This document shows, one piece after another, positions 22,455 to 31,470 of a stretch of DNA of 64,000 nucleotides. The stretch lies in assembly GCF_947500705.1 (NCBI RefSeq), contig NZ_CANMSY010000001.1, forward strand, positions 248,001-312,000, written 5' to 3'. The position numbers and the translations under genes are program-made. The notes beneath the pieces are model-generated. The model was given only the letters and a program-made list of their open reading frames with translations. It was not told the DNA's origin and searched no databases. Each line of letters opens with the position of its first letter. Within the stretch, counting starts at the first letter, position 1. The DNA is from an uncultured Brachybacterium sp. (GTDB lineage: Bacteria > Actinomycetota > Actinomycetes > Actinomycetales > Dermabacteraceae).

Positions 22455-22745
22455 TCAGAGGTTGGGCGAGGCGGACAGCACGGCGAGGGAGACGGCGAGC
22501 ATCAGCAGCACCACCACGTCCAGTCCACGGGACCGGACCGCGAGCGCGCCGACCGCTCGGACCGGCAGCACCGCCCGCAGCACGGCCAGCACCGCCAGCA
22601 GCGCGGCCAGCAGCAGCCCGGCGAGCGGGACGGAGGCGAGCACGGCGATCACCATGATCACACCCAGCGCACACAGGGCGAGGGTCAGCACCGCCTGCCG
22701 CTGGAAGGCGGCGGCGAGGGTGGTGGGGGAACAACGTTCGAGCAC
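22455..22745 (-). CDS. DUF3017-like small membrane protein
   Basis: 96 residues with three hydrophobic helices (VLTLALCALGVIMVIAVLA, GLLLAALLAVLAVLRAVL, DVVVLLMLAVSLAVLSA) and a VRSRGLD motif before the last helix, like actinobacterial DUF3017 proteins. Function unknown. The frame opens at 22772, but a GTG at 22745 sits six nt after TACGAT, so I take the leaderless GTG (VLERCSPTTLAAAFQRQ). It is divergent from aspA and 152 bp upstream of thrE. Confidence 0.7.
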   Translation of the reverse strand: MLERCSPTTLAAAFQRQAVLTLALCALGVIMVIAVLASVPLAGLLLAALLAVLAVLRAVLPVRAVGALAVRSRGLDVVVLLMLAVSLAVLSASPNL

Positions 22746-22751
22746 GAGCTC

Positions 22752-22757
22752 ATCGTA
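22752..22757 (-). promoter_or_regulatory. Leaderless -10 element of the DUF3017 gene
   Basis: TACGAT on the minus strand, 6 nt before the GTG at 22745. It lies inside the longer open frame, which argues against the upstream ATG. Confidence 0.6.
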
Positions 22758-22812
22758 CGGTCCGCGCCGCATCTGGAGCGATGCACGGTCCTCATGCCGG
22801 CCCCGACGCGGC

Positions 22813-22818
22813 TACCCT
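22813..22818 (+). promoter_or_regulatory. -10 element of aspA
   Basis: TACCCT about 50 nt before the aspA start. Unlike the leaderless genes nearby it leaves a leader of about 45 nt that carries a Shine-Dalgarno sequence. Confidence 0.5.
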
Positions 22819-22871
22819 GGCCGTGGTCGGCAGCGCCGTCGACCACAGAGCGACCTGGAGGACTCCTTCAC

Positions 22872-24386
22872 ATGACAATCCCCGGTGCGACAACCGGTAC
22901 TGCGACCCGCACGGAGCATGATCTGCTCGGCGATCGCGAAGTCCCCGCCGATGCCTACTACGGTGTCCAGACCCTGCGTGCGCAGGAGAATTTCCACATC
23001 ACCGATGTGCGGCTGAGCCATTTCCCCCGGCTGATCGAGGCGCTCGCGCAGGTCAAACGGGCCACCGCCCGAGCGAACCACGGCCTCGGAGCGCTCGATG
23101 ACGAGCGAGCAGCTGCGATCGAGCAGGCCTGCACGGAGATCGCCGGTGGTGAGCTCCACGAGCACTTCGTGGTGGACATGATCCAGGGCGGTGCCGGCAC
23201 CAGCACGAACATGAACGCGAACGAGGTGATCGCGAACCGTGCGCTGGAGATCCTCGGCCACGCCAAGGGCGAGTACGAGCACCTGCACCCGAACAACCAC
23301 GTCAACCTCTCACAGTCCACGAACGATGTGTATCCCACGTCGCTGCGGCTGGCGATCCTGCTGACCTTCCCGGCTCTGGTGGATTCGATGGAGCATCTGA
23401 TCTCCACCCTGCGCGCCAAGGGTGCGGAGTACTCCGAGGTCCTGAAGATGGGCCGCACCCAGATGCAGGACGCGGTCCCGATGACGGTGGGCCAGGAGTT
23501 CAACGCCTGGGCCACCACGATCGAGGAGGACGTCGAGCGCCTCTCCCGCACCGCGTCGGCGTTCCAAGAGATCAACCTCGGGGCCACCGCGATCGGGACC
23601 GGCATCACCACGGACCCGCGCTACGCGGAGCGCGCCACCGAGGAGCTCTCGTCCCTCACCGGCATCGACTTCATGGTCTCGATCGACCTCGTGGAGGCCA
23701 CCAGCGACACCGGCGCGTTCGTGACCTTCTCCGGGATCCTGCGTCGCATCGCGGTGAAGATCTCCAAGATCTGCAACGACCTGCGCTTGCTGTCCTCGGG
23801 CCCGCGCGCGGGCTTCCACGAGATCAACCTGCCGGCGGTGCAGCCGGGCAGCTCGATCATGCCGGGCAAGGTGAATCCGGTGATCCCGGAGGTCGTGAAC
23901 CAGGTCGCCTTCGAGGTGATCGGCAACGACCTCACGGTGGCCTTCGCCGCCGAGGGCGGACAGCTGCAGCTGAACGCCTTCGAACCGGTGATCGCCTACA
24001 ACATCCTCGAGTCCACGCGCATCATGACCCGGGCGATGAACACTCTCGCCGATCGCTGCATCTCCGGCATCACCCTCAACAGAGACATCCTCGAGGACCA
24101 CCTGCGCCGCTCGATCGGCGTGGTCACCGCGCTCGTGCCGGTGATCGGCTACGCCGCCGCGACCGATGTGGCGGCCACCGCCCTGGACACCGGGCGACCG
24201 GTCGCCGAGCTGGTGCTCGAGCGGGGCCTGCTGGACGAGGCGCGGCTGAAGACGCTGCTGTCCCCGGCCTCGATGACCCGCCCGCACCGCGCCACCCCCA
24301 CCGGCACCATGCCCGTGGTCTCGGAGGGATGGCTGGACTCCGGGGAGATCGCCCGCCTGCCGGAGGAGCCGATCACGGAGGGCTGA
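22872..24386 (+). CDS. aspA: Aspartate ammonia-lyase (aspartase)
   Basis: Deaminates L-aspartate to fumarate and ammonia; 504 residues of the fumarase/aspartase superfamily. The N-terminus EHDLLGDREVPADAYYGVQT and the phrase ILKMGRTQMQDAVPMT-like (here VLKMGRTQMQDAVPMT) are aspartase rather than fumarase. The active-site loop signature GSSIMPGKVNP begins at residue 326. GGAGG lies ten nt before the ATG at 22872; a much longer upstream frame is not conserved. Fumarate produced here can enter the TCA cycle or act as an electron acceptor. It is convergent with ppk2 across a long hairpin. Confidence 0.95.
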   Translation: MTIPGATTGTATRTEHDLLGDREVPADAYYGVQTLRAQENFHITDVRLSHFPRLIEALAQVKRATARANHGLGALDDERAAAIEQACTEIAGGELHEHFVVDMIQGGAGTSTNMNANEVIANRALEILGHAKGEYEHLHPNNHVNLSQSTNDVYPTSLRLAILLTFPALVDSMEHLISTLRAKGAEYSEVLKMGRTQMQDAVPMTVGQEFNAWATTIEEDVERLSRTASAFQEINLGATAIGTGITTDPRYAERATEELSSLTGIDFMVSIDLVEATSDTGAFVTFSGILRRIAVKISKICNDLRLLSSGPRAGFHEINLPAVQPGSSIMPGKVNPVIPEVVNQVAFEVIGNDLTVAFAAEGGQLQLNAFEPVIAYNILESTRIMTRAMNTLADRCISGITLNRDILEDHLRRSIGVVTALVPVIGYAAATDVAATALDTGRPVAELVLERGLLDEARLKTLLSPASMTRPHRATPTGTMPVVSEGWLDSGEIARLPEEPITEG

Positions 24387-24410
24387 CCCTCCTCCCCGCC
24401 CCGACGAACG

Positions 24411-24480
24411 CGACACGCCGACCGAGAACACCGGTCGCTTCCCTGAGCGGAAGCTATCGGTGCACTGGGTCGGCGTGTCG
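24411..24480. terminator. Long bidirectional terminator hairpin between aspA and ppk2
   Basis: A 70-nt foldback: perfect 13-bp outer arms CGACACGCCGACC (24411-24423) and GGTCGGCGTGTCG (24468-24480), plus inner arms at 24429-24442 and 24449-24462 that pair at 12 of 14 positions around a 6-nt loop. It lies between two convergent genes, so it can end both transcripts. Confidence 0.75.
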
Positions 24481-24532
24481 GTGCCGTCGGGCGTGGCGGG
24501 AGGGACAGGCGGCGTGACCCGAGGGCCTCAGC

Positions 24533-25438
24533 TCACTCGTCGGCCTCTTCCATCTTGCCGCGCATGACCAGCTTGGGATCGGGGATGCCGATGACCTCGT
24601 GGTCCTTGCCGTCGTACTCGAACTGGGAGAGGAAGTAGCGCATCGCGTTCAGCCGGGCGCGCTTCTTGTCGTTGGAGCGGATGATGGTCCACGGCGCGTA
24701 CTTCTTGTCCGTACGGCGGAACATCTCCTCCTTCGCCTCGGTGTAGGACTCCCAGCGGTCCAGCGACTCGAGGTCCATCGGGGACAGCTTCCACCGGCGC
24801 ACGGGATCCAGCTGACGGATCGCGAATCGGGTGCGCTGCTCCTTCTGGGACACCGAGAACCAGAACTTCGTGACGAAGATGCCGGAATCCACGAGCATCC
24901 GCTCGAAGTAGGGCACCTGGTTCATGAACGTCTCGTACTGCTCGGGCGTCGCGAAGCCCATCACCCGCTCGACCCCGGCCCGGTTGTACCAGGAGCGGTC
25001 GAACAGCACCATCTCGCCGTCGGTGGGAAGGTGCTGGACGTAGCGCTGGAAGTACCACTGGCCGCGCTCGCGGTCGCTGGGCTTGTTCAGCGCGACCACG
25101 CGGGCGGTGCGCGGGTTCAGGTGCTCGGTGAAGCGCTTGATGGTGCCGCCCTTGCCGGCCGCGTCCCGGCCCTCGAAGATGATGATCGACTTCTGGTCGT
25201 TGTCCTCGAGCCAGTACTGGTACTTCAGCAGCTCCACCTGAAGCTTGTACTTCTCGCGCTCGTACTCGTCCCGGTCCATGCGGGTCTCGTACGGGTACCC
25301 CTCCTGCCAGGTGTAGACCGGGTTGCCCTGGGGGTCGATGAGGTCCGGGTCCGGCGTGTGTCCATCCTGGACCGAGTACCCCTCTTCGCGCAGATGCTCG
25401 ATGTACTCTCGCAGGCTCTGGTTGTCAGGGATCTTCAC
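24533..25438 (-). CDS. ppk2: Polyphosphate kinase 2
   Basis: PPK2-family kinase, 301 residues, transferring phosphate between polyphosphate and a nucleotide. The P-loop is GRDAAGKGGT (90-99), the Walker B region LFDRSWYNRAGVE (145-157), and a lid region with NKPSDRERGQWYFQRY is present. It is a single-domain form. The GTG start at 25438 has GAAGGAG five nt upstream, and a -10 (TAGAGT) lies at 25472-25477. Direction of reaction (NTP-making or polyP-making) cannot be told from the sequence. Confidence 0.93.
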   Translation of the reverse strand: MKIPDNQSLREYIEHLREEGYSVQDGHTPDPDLIDPQGNPVYTWQEGYPYETRMDRDEYEREKYKLQVELLKYQYWLEDNDQKSIIIFEGRDAAGKGGTIKRFTEHLNPRTARVVALNKPSDRERGQWYFQRYVQHLPTDGEMVLFDRSWYNRAGVERVMGFATPEQYETFMNQVPYFERMLVDSGIFVTKFWFSVSQKEQRTRFAIRQLDPVRRWKLSPMDLESLDRWESYTEAKEEMFRRTDKKYAPWTIIRSNDKKRARLNAMRYFLSQFEYDGKDHEVIGIPDPKLVMRGKMEEADE

Positions 25439-25489
25439 GGTCGCTCCTTCGCACGCTGGTGTATGGGTCCAACTCTAGAGGGCCTGCAT

Positions 25490-25508
25490 GTCCGTTCGGT
25501 GAACGGAC
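25490..25508 (-). terminator. Hairpin after purH
   Basis: GTCCGTTC/GAACGGAC, 8-bp perfect stem with a 3-nt loop, 32 bp past the purH stop and just upstream of the ppk2 promoter. Confidence 0.6.
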
Positions 25509-25540
25509 GGCCCTCGGACATGCCCCGATGGGCAGTGCGG

Positions 25541-27229
25541 TCAGTGCGCGAAGTGGCGCGTACCGGTGAGGTACATGGTCACGCCGGCTGCCCGGCAGGC
25601 CTCGATGACCTCCTCATCACGGATCGAACCGCCCGGCTGGACGATCGCCCGCACCCCGGCGTCGAGCAGGATCTGCGCGCCATCGGCGAAGGGGAAGAAC
25701 GCGTCCGATGCGGCGACCGCCCCGCGGGCCCGATCGGGGACCGCACCGCCCTCGGTCGTCTGGCCCAGGCTGTTCGCGCGGGCGACGGCCAGGCGGCAGG
25801 AGTCCAGGCGGTTGACCTGGCCCATCCCGATGCCGACCGCGGCGGAGTCCTTGGCCAGCAGGATCGCGTTGGACTTCACGGCCCGCACCGAGCGCCAGGC
25901 GAAGGCGAGGTCCGCGAGGGTGGCGGCGTCCGCCGCGTCACCGGCGGCGAGGGTCCACTGCGAGGGATCATCACCCTCGGCGGCGATGGTGTCCGCGTCC
26001 TGGATCAGCATCCCGCCCCAGATCTCCCGCATCTCGACGCTGCGGGAGTACTCCCCCGCCAGGCGCAGGATCCGCAGATTCTTCTTGGAGCGCAGCAGCT
26101 CGAGCGCCTCGTCCTCATAGCCGGGAGCGAGGATGACCTCGGTGAAGACCGGCTTGACCTGCTGGGCCATCGCGAGGGTGACCGTCCGGTTGGTCGCGAT
26201 GACGCCGCCGTAGGCCGAGACCGGATCGGTGCCGTGGGCGCGGGCATGGGCGAGCGCGATGTCCTCGGCCTCGTCGGCCACGGCGATCCCGCAGGGGTTG
26301 TTGTGCTTGACCACGGCGACGCAGGGTCGGTCGTGGTCAAAGGCCGCGCGCACGGCGGCGTCGGCGTCGACGTAGTTGTTGTAGCTCATCTCCTTGCCGC
26401 CGAGCTGCTCGGCGCCGGCGAGGCCCGGGGCGCTCTCGTCGGTCACGGCCAGGCGGGCCCGCTGGTGCGGGTTCTCGCCATAGCGCAGAGTCGCGGTGAT
26501 GCCGAGCTCGGCGGCGTCCGCGTCAGAGAGATCGAGGATCGAGATGTCCTCGTCCTCCCCGAAGGCGTCGTCCTCCTGGCCGGTCTCGACGGCGCCGGCA
26601 TCGTCGGCGTCGTCGGCGTCAGCAGGGCCGTCGAGATGCTCGAGCATCCAATCGCTGATCGCGTCGTCGTACTCGGCGGTGCGGGTGAAGGCGATGGTCG
26701 CGAGCTCCTGGCGCTCGGCGAGGGTGAACCCGCCGGCCTCGGCGGCCTCAGCGGCGATCGGGTAGACCTCCGGGTCGACGACCACCGCGAGGGAGGCGAA
26801 GTTCTTCGCTGCGGCGCGGACCATGGTGGGGCCGCCCACGTCGATCTTCTCGATGATCTCGTCGAAGGTGCCACCGGCGGCGACCGTCTCGCTGAACGGG
26901 TACAGGTTCACCACGACCAGGTCGAAGGGGGCGATGTCGTGGTCGACCAGCTGTGCGCGATGGCTGTCGAGCCGCTGATCGGCGAGGATCCCGCCGTGGA
27001 TGCGCGGATGGAGGGTCTTGACCCGACCGTCGAGCATCTCGGGGAAGCCGGTCACGCTCTCCACCTCCGTCACGGCGATGCCTGCGTCGCGGAGGGTGCT
27101 GCCGGTGGAGCCGGTGGAGACGATCTCGACACCGTTCTCGGCGAGGGTGCGGGCGAGGTCGACGATGCCGGTCTTGTCGAAGACGGAGATGAGGGCTCGG
27201 TGGAGGGGGCGGCGTTCTGCGGTGCTCAC
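25541..27229 (-). CDS. purH: Bifunctional AICAR transformylase/IMP cyclohydrolase
   Basis: Catalyses the last two steps of IMP synthesis; 562 residues. The N-terminal IMP cyclohydrolase (MGS-like) domain is about 10-150, with [15 protein letters not shown]. The C-terminal transformylase carries [19 protein letters not shown] and the final [13 protein letters not shown]. An acidic Asp/Glu/Ala-rich insert at about 201-242 precedes RYGENPHQ and is longer than in most PurH. GTG start with AGGAG upstream; a -10 (TAGGAT, complement of 27334-27339) lies about 105 bp upstream. It follows purN, giving the actinobacterial purN-purH order. Confidence 0.97.
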   Translation of the reverse strand: MSTAERRPLHRALISVFDKTGIVDLARTLAENGVEIVSTGSTGSTLRDAGIAVTEVESVTGFPEMLDGRVKTLHPRIHGGILADQRLDSHRAQLVDHDIAPFDLVVVNLYPFSETVAAGGTFDEIIEKIDVGGPTMVRAAAKNFASLAVVVDPEVYPIAAEAAEAGGFTLAERQELATIAFTRTAEYDDAISDWMLEHLDGPADADDADDAGAVETGQEDDAFGEDEDISILDLSDADAAELGITATLRYGENPHQRARLAVTDESAPGLAGAEQLGGKEMSYNNYVDADAAVRAAFDHDRPCVAVVKHNNPCGIAVADEAEDIALAHARAHGTDPVSAYGGVIATNRTVTLAMAQQVKPVFTEVILAPGYEDEALELLRSKKNLRILRLAGEYSRSVEMREIWGGMLIQDADTIAAEGDDPSQWTLAAGDAADAATLADLAFAWRSVRAVKSNAILLAKDSAAVGIGMGQVNRLDSCRLAVARANSLGQTTEGGAVPDRARGAVAASDAFFPFADGAQILLDAGVRAIVQPGGSIRDEEVIEACRAAGVTMYLTGTRHFAH

Positions 27230-27364
27230 GGGGCGTGCTCCTGTTCGGGTCTGCTGCGGCGGACACCCAGGCGGTCGATGTCCACTGTTGTCACTCCCCG
27301 GTGGTCCCCCACCTTCGCCAGTCGTGTGGCGCCATCCTAGTCGGGGCCCGCGGGAAGCTCCGGC

Positions 27365-27937
27365 TCAGCCAGCCGCGGTGAGACGCCGCACGACCTCGAC
27401 CAGCAGCGGCTGCTCGACGGCTTTGATCCGTTCATGGAGGGTCTCCTCGGTGTCCTCGTCGAGGACCTCCACAGCGGTCTGGGCGAGGATCTTCCCGGTG
27501 TCCACCCCGGCGTCGACCTCGATCACGCTGCAGCCGGTGACCTTGACCCCGTGCGCGAGCGCATCCCGCACTCCGTGGGCTCCGGGGAAGGAAGGCAGCA
27601 GGGCGGGGTGGGTGTTGATGATCCGCCCGCCGAAGGCGTTCAGCAGCGGCGGCCCCACGAGCTTCATGAACCCGGCCAGCACCACCAGGTGGGGTCTGTG
27701 CACCGCCACGGCGGCGGTGAGCGCCTGATCCCAGGCATCGCGGTCCGGATGCTCGGACAGGGCCACCACCTGGGTGGGGATGGCTGCGGCCCGGGCATGC
27801 TCGAGGCCCGCGGCGTCGCGATCGGCGATGACGGCCACCACCTCGAAGGGGCAGTCCTCGCCGCGCGCGGCGTCGAGCAGTGCGGCGAGGTTGGAGCCGG
27901 TACCGGAGATGAGGACGACGACGGGGAGGCGGTTCAC
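27365..27937 (-). CDS. purN: Phosphoribosylglycinamide formyltransferase
   Basis: Transfers formyl from 10-formyl-THF to GAR in purine synthesis; 190 residues. The phosphate-binding loop is VLISGTGSNLAALLDA. The active-site Asn and His are in INTHPALLPSFPGAHG, and the Asp is in VTGCSVIEVDAGVDTG. Leaderless GTG start (TAGTCT six nt upstream). It lies 135 bp upstream of purH, which has its own -10. It is divergent from a small membrane protein gene. Confidence 0.96.
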   Translation of the reverse strand: MNRLPVVVLISGTGSNLAALLDAARGEDCPFEVVAVIADRDAAGLEHARAAAIPTQVVALSEHPDRDAWDQALTAAVAVHRPHLVVLAGFMKLVGPPLLNAFGGRIINTHPALLPSFPGAHGVRDALAHGVKVTGCSVIEVDAGVDTGKILAQTAVEVLDEDTEETLHERIKAVEQPLLVEVVRRLTAAG

Positions 27938-27943
27938 CGCTCC

Positions 27944-27949
27944 AGACTA
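27944..27949 (-). promoter_or_regulatory. Leaderless -10 element of purN
   Basis: TAGTCT on the minus strand, 6 nt before the GTG start at 27937. Confidence 0.6.
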
Positions 27950-28086
27950 GTCACCGTCGGCCTCTCGCCGCGCCCTGAGCCCTCCTGCACAGGCCGCGCA
28001 CTCGGTCGCCGGTCCCGCCAGACGGGGCGGGAGGTGACGAGTCGGTGACGACAACGGGGGTGGCGATGCCCGCGTGGCCGACCGGG

Positions 28087-28092
28087 CACAAT
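28087..28092 (+). promoter_or_regulatory. Leaderless -10 element of the 28100 membrane protein
   Basis: CACAAT ends 7 nt before the ATG at 28100. Because this hexamer overlaps the earlier ATG at 28091, the downstream ATG is the likely start. Confidence 0.55.
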
Positions 28093-28099
28093 GGACTCG

Positions 28100-28516
28100 A
28101 TGAACAGCGACTCCTCCCCCGCCCCGACGCAGGACCAGGCCTCCCGGCGCCGCCCCCGCCTGGTGGGCGGACTGACCCTGGCGATGCTGGCCTCCTGGTT
28201 GCTGATGATCTCCCCGCTGCCCTATTCGCTGCTGTCCGGGATCACAGGGCTCGTGGCCCTGGTGCTGCTGATCCCGCTGATCGTGATGTCGATCAGGGAG
28301 CGGCGCTATTCGATGGCGGTGATCGGCACGCTGCTGGGTGTCCCCGCGACGCTGCTGATCATCGCGACCTCGGCCTTCAGCGCCCTGTTCTACGGGCCGA
28401 CGGCAGAGCACCAGGAGTGTCTCTCGACGGCGATCACCCAGCAGGCCCGGGTCCAGTGCGACGACGCCGTCCAGGGCTCCATGGCCGAGTGGGTCAGCGG
28501 TCTGTTCGGCGGCTGA
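28100..28516 (+). CDS. Small membrane protein of unknown function
   Basis: 138 residues. A hydrophilic N-terminus (NSDSSPAPTQDQASRRRPR) is followed by three hydrophobic segments: LTLAMLASWLLMISPL, LLSGITGLVALVLLIPLIVM, and MAVIGTLLGVPATLLIIATS. The last part probably faces outside and has two cysteines (HQECLST and RVQCDDA) that could pair. I do not recognise the family. It lies between purN and the PerM-like gene, and its 3' end overlaps the end of that convergent gene by 23 bp. Confidence 0.65.
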   Translation: MNSDSSPAPTQDQASRRRPRLVGGLTLAMLASWLLMISPLPYSLLSGITGLVALVLLIPLIVMSIRERRYSMAVIGTLLGVPATLLIIATSAFSALFYGPTAEHQECLSTAITQQARVQCDDAVQGSMAEWVSGLFGG

Positions 28517-29978
28517 ATCCCGAGCCGGGCTCCGAGGAGTCCGCGGTGTCCTCGACGTCGAGCGCCCAGGCATCGGGCTCCAGAGCTCCCTCGACGTCTT
28601 CCTCGGCGACGTCTTCACCGGCTGCTTCTGCGTCGGCGTCCTCTGCGTCGGTCGCCGCTGAGCCCGCGCTGTCCGGGAGGTCCGCGCTGTCTGCGACGTC
28701 CCCTCCGCGTTCGGTGCGCTCCGCCGCCTCGATCCGTTCCCGCACGGACCGGTACGCATCGCGGGTCCTGGGGATCAGCGGGGTGGCGAGCACCCCGAGC
28801 ACGAGGGCGGTGGTGAGCACCACGATCCCGATCGCGGGCAGCGCGAGCGTGCTCATCTGCGGGCCGAGGTGCACCAGGCGCCCGTCGCCGATGCCGCCGG
28901 TGGACAGGCCGGCCAGGAGCAGCAGGGACACGATGACGACCACCGGGTAGGCCACCCAGGCGGTGATCCGGTCTCGCTGCGCGAGGTCGGCGACATCCCG
29001 CACCAGTCGGACCGCCCCGAGCGCCACCGGGATCGCCGGCAGGATCATCAGCGCCCAGGCCCAGCCGGGGAAGGGCCCAGGGCTGGGCAGCGCGCCGAGC
29101 ATCGGCAGTGCGGGCAGCACCCCGGTCTCGGCGCCGGTGAGGGAGATGCCGGTGGCTGTGCCGACGCCCACGGTGCCGCCGAGCACGACCGTCAGCGCCC
29201 AGACGGCGAGCAGCGGCAGCAGGGCGAGCTGGACCAGGGTGAGCACGAGCCCTCCGACGGGACCGGGGGCGAGGGCGTCGAACAAGGCGGACTGCGCCGG
29301 CACGGAGAGGAGGAGCGTCACCACCACGATCGCCACTCCGACCCCCAGCAGGCCGGTGACCGCGATCAGCGCGGAGCGGGCGATGTCGCCGTAGGGCGCG
29401 GGCAGCAGATCCAGGACCCGTACCCCGGGCACCGTCTCCGTCGGCTCCCGGCGCACGGACCACAGCAGCCCGATCAGGCCGCCGGTCACCGCGACCATCG
29501 CCCCGGAGACCACCGCCGAGGTGACCATGGGTGAGGAGTCCGCGCTGCGACCGATGCTCGCCAGCACCGCCAGCCCGATCGCATAGACCAGCGTGTACAT
29601 GCCCAGCGCCGAGCCGACGTCGCGCAGCGCGCCGGTGCGCAGCAGCCCGTCATCCCGCACCGGTCGCAGCGCCCGGCCCACCTTTCGCATGGCGACGGCG
29701 GACAGCAGCATGAGCAGGGCCAGCAGGCCGAAGGGGGTCAGAGTCACCGCGCCGTCGATCACCCCGGTGCTCAGCATGATCCCGCCGCCGTGCCCGAGGA
29801 TCAGCAGGTTCAGGGAGATGATGATCGCGTCGAGCGCGGTCGCCGTCGAGGCGGTCCCGGCGACCTGTGCGGCCAGCGCCGGCACCACCACGGCGGCGAT
29901 GGCGATGCCGAGCGAGGTGAGCGCCCCGAGGACACCGCGGACCAGGGGTGTCGCGATGCTGTCGGCCGTGCTGCTCAC
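28494..29978 (-). CDS. DUF6350/PerM-like multi-spanning membrane protein
   Basis: 494 residues, about ten transmembrane helices, then an acidic cytoplasmic tail (about 430-494) rich in Asp, Glu and Ala. It resembles the actinobacterial DUF6350 family, which includes mycobacterial PerM, a membrane protein tied to cell division. The gene order PerM-like, purN, purH is the same as in mycobacteria, which supports the assignment. The GTG start at 29978 has GAAGGAG upstream (VSSTADSIATPLVRG); the frame upstream of it is Arg/Pro-rich junk. The call rests on topology and synteny. Confidence 0.75.
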   Translation of the reverse strand: MSSTADSIATPLVRGVLGALTSLGIAIAAVVVPALAAQVAGTASTATALDAIIISLNLLILGHGGGIMLSTGVIDGAVTLTPFGLLALLMLLSAVAMRKVGRALRPVRDDGLLRTGALRDVGSALGMYTLVYAIGLAVLASIGRSADSSPMVTSAVVSGAMVAVTGGLIGLLWSVRREPTETVPGVRVLDLLPAPYGDIARSALIAVTGLLGVGVAIVVVTLLLSVPAQSALFDALAPGPVGGLVLTLVQLALLPLLAVWALTVVLGGTVGVGTATGISLTGAETGVLPALPMLGALPSPGPFPGWAWALMILPAIPVALGAVRLVRDVADLAQRDRITAWVAYPVVVIVSLLLLAGLSTGGIGDGRLVHLGPQMSTLALPAIGIVVLTTALVLGVLATPLIPRTRDAYRSVRERIEAAERTERGGDVADSADLPDSAGSAATDAEDADAEAAGEDVAEEDVEGALEPDAWALDVEDTADSSEPGSGFSRRTDR

Positions 29979-30140
29979 GCGCTCGCTCCTTCGGGAAGTA
30001 CGGGGACGGGGACGCGGGGCCGGCAGCGGCTCCGCCTGTCCCTGGGGCGGGGTTGCCGGTCCATGGTCGCACCTCACGGCAGCAGCTCGGCGCATCTGGA
30101 CACGGGACGCGGGTCACGGCCCGGGAGGGCCCGGGTGTCG

Positions 30141-30146
30141 CATAAT
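30141..30146 (+). promoter_or_regulatory. Leaderless -10 element of menF
   Basis: CATAAT, the best -10 match among the leaderless set, ends 7 nt before the ATG at 30154. Confidence 0.65.
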
Positions 30147-30153
30147 GGCGGGG

Positions 30154-31443
30154 ATGTCTGCCCCGCTCCCTGCCCCCGACGCCACCTCGGCGATCCTGTT
30201 CGTGCGCACCCAGCGGATCGAGGATCCGGTCGACCTGCTGGAGCATGTCCCGGCCGAGGTCAGCGGTGCCTGGATCCGCCACGGCCAGGGGATGGTGGCC
30301 CTGGGCACGGCCTGGTCCGTGCAGACCACCGGTCCGCACCGCTTCGCCGCCGCCAGCGCCGCCTTCCGTGAGGTGGCCGACCGGGCCCGGATCGATGACG
30401 AGGTGCGGGTGCGCACCAGCGGGCTGATCGCACTGGGCAGCTTCTCCTATGCCGACGCCTCGGAGCGTCCCTCGACGCTGATGGTGCCGCGCGCCCTGCT
30501 CGGCGTGCATGACGGCGAGGCCTTCCTCACCGTCGTCGGCGTCGATGAGGAGCCTCAGCTGCCCACCTCCTGGCGTGACCTCTTCCCCTCTCCCCCGGTG
30601 CCCGCGACAAGGACTGACGAGCTCGAGCTCGAGGCAGATCACACCCCGGATGAGTACCAGGCGCTGGTGCAGGAGGCTGTGCTCGAGATCCGCGCGGGCC
30701 GGGCTGCGAAGGTGGTGCTCTCCGAGCGGACCACCGTGCGCAGCCCCGTCCCCCTCGAGCCTGCAGTGATGCTGACCCGGCTCGCCCGTGCCTATCCGAG
30801 CACCTGGGTGTATCACCTCGAGGATGTGGTGGGCGCGAGCCCCGAGATGCTCGCCCAGACCGAGGACGGCAGGGTCTTCTCGCGGGTGCTGGCAGGCTCC
30901 CGCCCGGTGGCCGACGACGGCGAGCTCGACGAGGTGGACCGTCGCGCCTTCCGCGCCGATGCCAAGGAGCGTTCCGAGCACGCCTTCGCCGTCGACTCCG
31001 TGGTGGACCGGCTGGCCGGACTGGCCGAGGAGCTCGAGGTCTCCCCCGAGCCCTTCGTGCTGCGCCTGCCGGGCCTCGAGCACCTCGCCTCCGACGTCAC
31101 GGCCCGGCTGCGCAATGGGACCACGAGCCTCGATGTCGCCTCGCGCCTGCACCCTTCGGCGGCCGTGTCCGGCACGCCGCAGGAGGAGGCCGACGAGATC
31201 ATCGCGCGGCTGGAGCCTCAGGATCGCGGCGGCTACGCCTCGCCCGTGGGCTGGATGGATGCTCACGGCGACGGGCAGTGGGCGATCGCTCTGCGGATGG
31301 CGCACCTGGTCGATGACCGGACGGTGGTGCTGCAGGCCGGTGGAGGCCTGGTCGCCGCCTCGGATCCCGTCTCCGAGCATGCCGAGGCGCTCGCGAAGTG
31401 CCGTCCGATGCTGCGTGCCCTGCGCGGCGACTCCCCCGCCTGA
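30154..31443 (+). CDS. menF: Isochorismate synthase
   Basis: Chorismate-binding enzyme converting chorismate to isochorismate, first committed step to menaquinone; 429 residues. The C-terminal chorismate-binding domain shows AGRAAKVVLSERTTVRS, FSRVLAGSRPV, LHPSAAVSGTPQEEA and DRGGYASPVGWMDAHGDG. The leaderless ATG at 30154 sets the start; a long upstream open frame is antisense to the PerM-like gene. A siderophore-type isochorismate synthase is possible, but the other men genes nearby favour menaquinone. It is convergent with the HtrA-like gene. Confidence 0.92.
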   Translation: MSAPLPAPDATSAILFVRTQRIEDPVDLLEHVPAEVSGAWIRHGQGMVALGTAWSVQTTGPHRFAAASAAFREVADRARIDDEVRVRTSGLIALGSFSYADASERPSTLMVPRALLGVHDGEAFLTVVGVDEEPQLPTSWRDLFPSPPVPATRTDELELEADHTPDEYQALVQEAVLEIRAGRAAKVVLSERTTVRSPVPLEPAVMLTRLARAYPSTWVYHLEDVVGASPEMLAQTEDGRVFSRVLAGSRPVADDGELDEVDRRAFRADAKERSEHAFAVDSVVDRLAGLAEELEVSPEPFVLRLPGLEHLASDVTARLRNGTTSLDVASRLHPSAAVSGTPQEEADEIIARLEPQDRGGYASPVGWMDAHGDGQWAIALRMAHLVDDRTVVLQAGGGLVAASDPVSEHAEALAKCRPMLRALRGDSPA

Positions 31444-31470
31444 GGCTCCAGGCCTCCAGGCCTCAGCGGC

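Noticed and set aside
22449-22871. N-terminal extension of AspA by 141 codons
   Set aside because: Antisense to the DUF3017 gene and not aspartase-like; ATG 22872 has a ribosome binding site and the family N-terminus.
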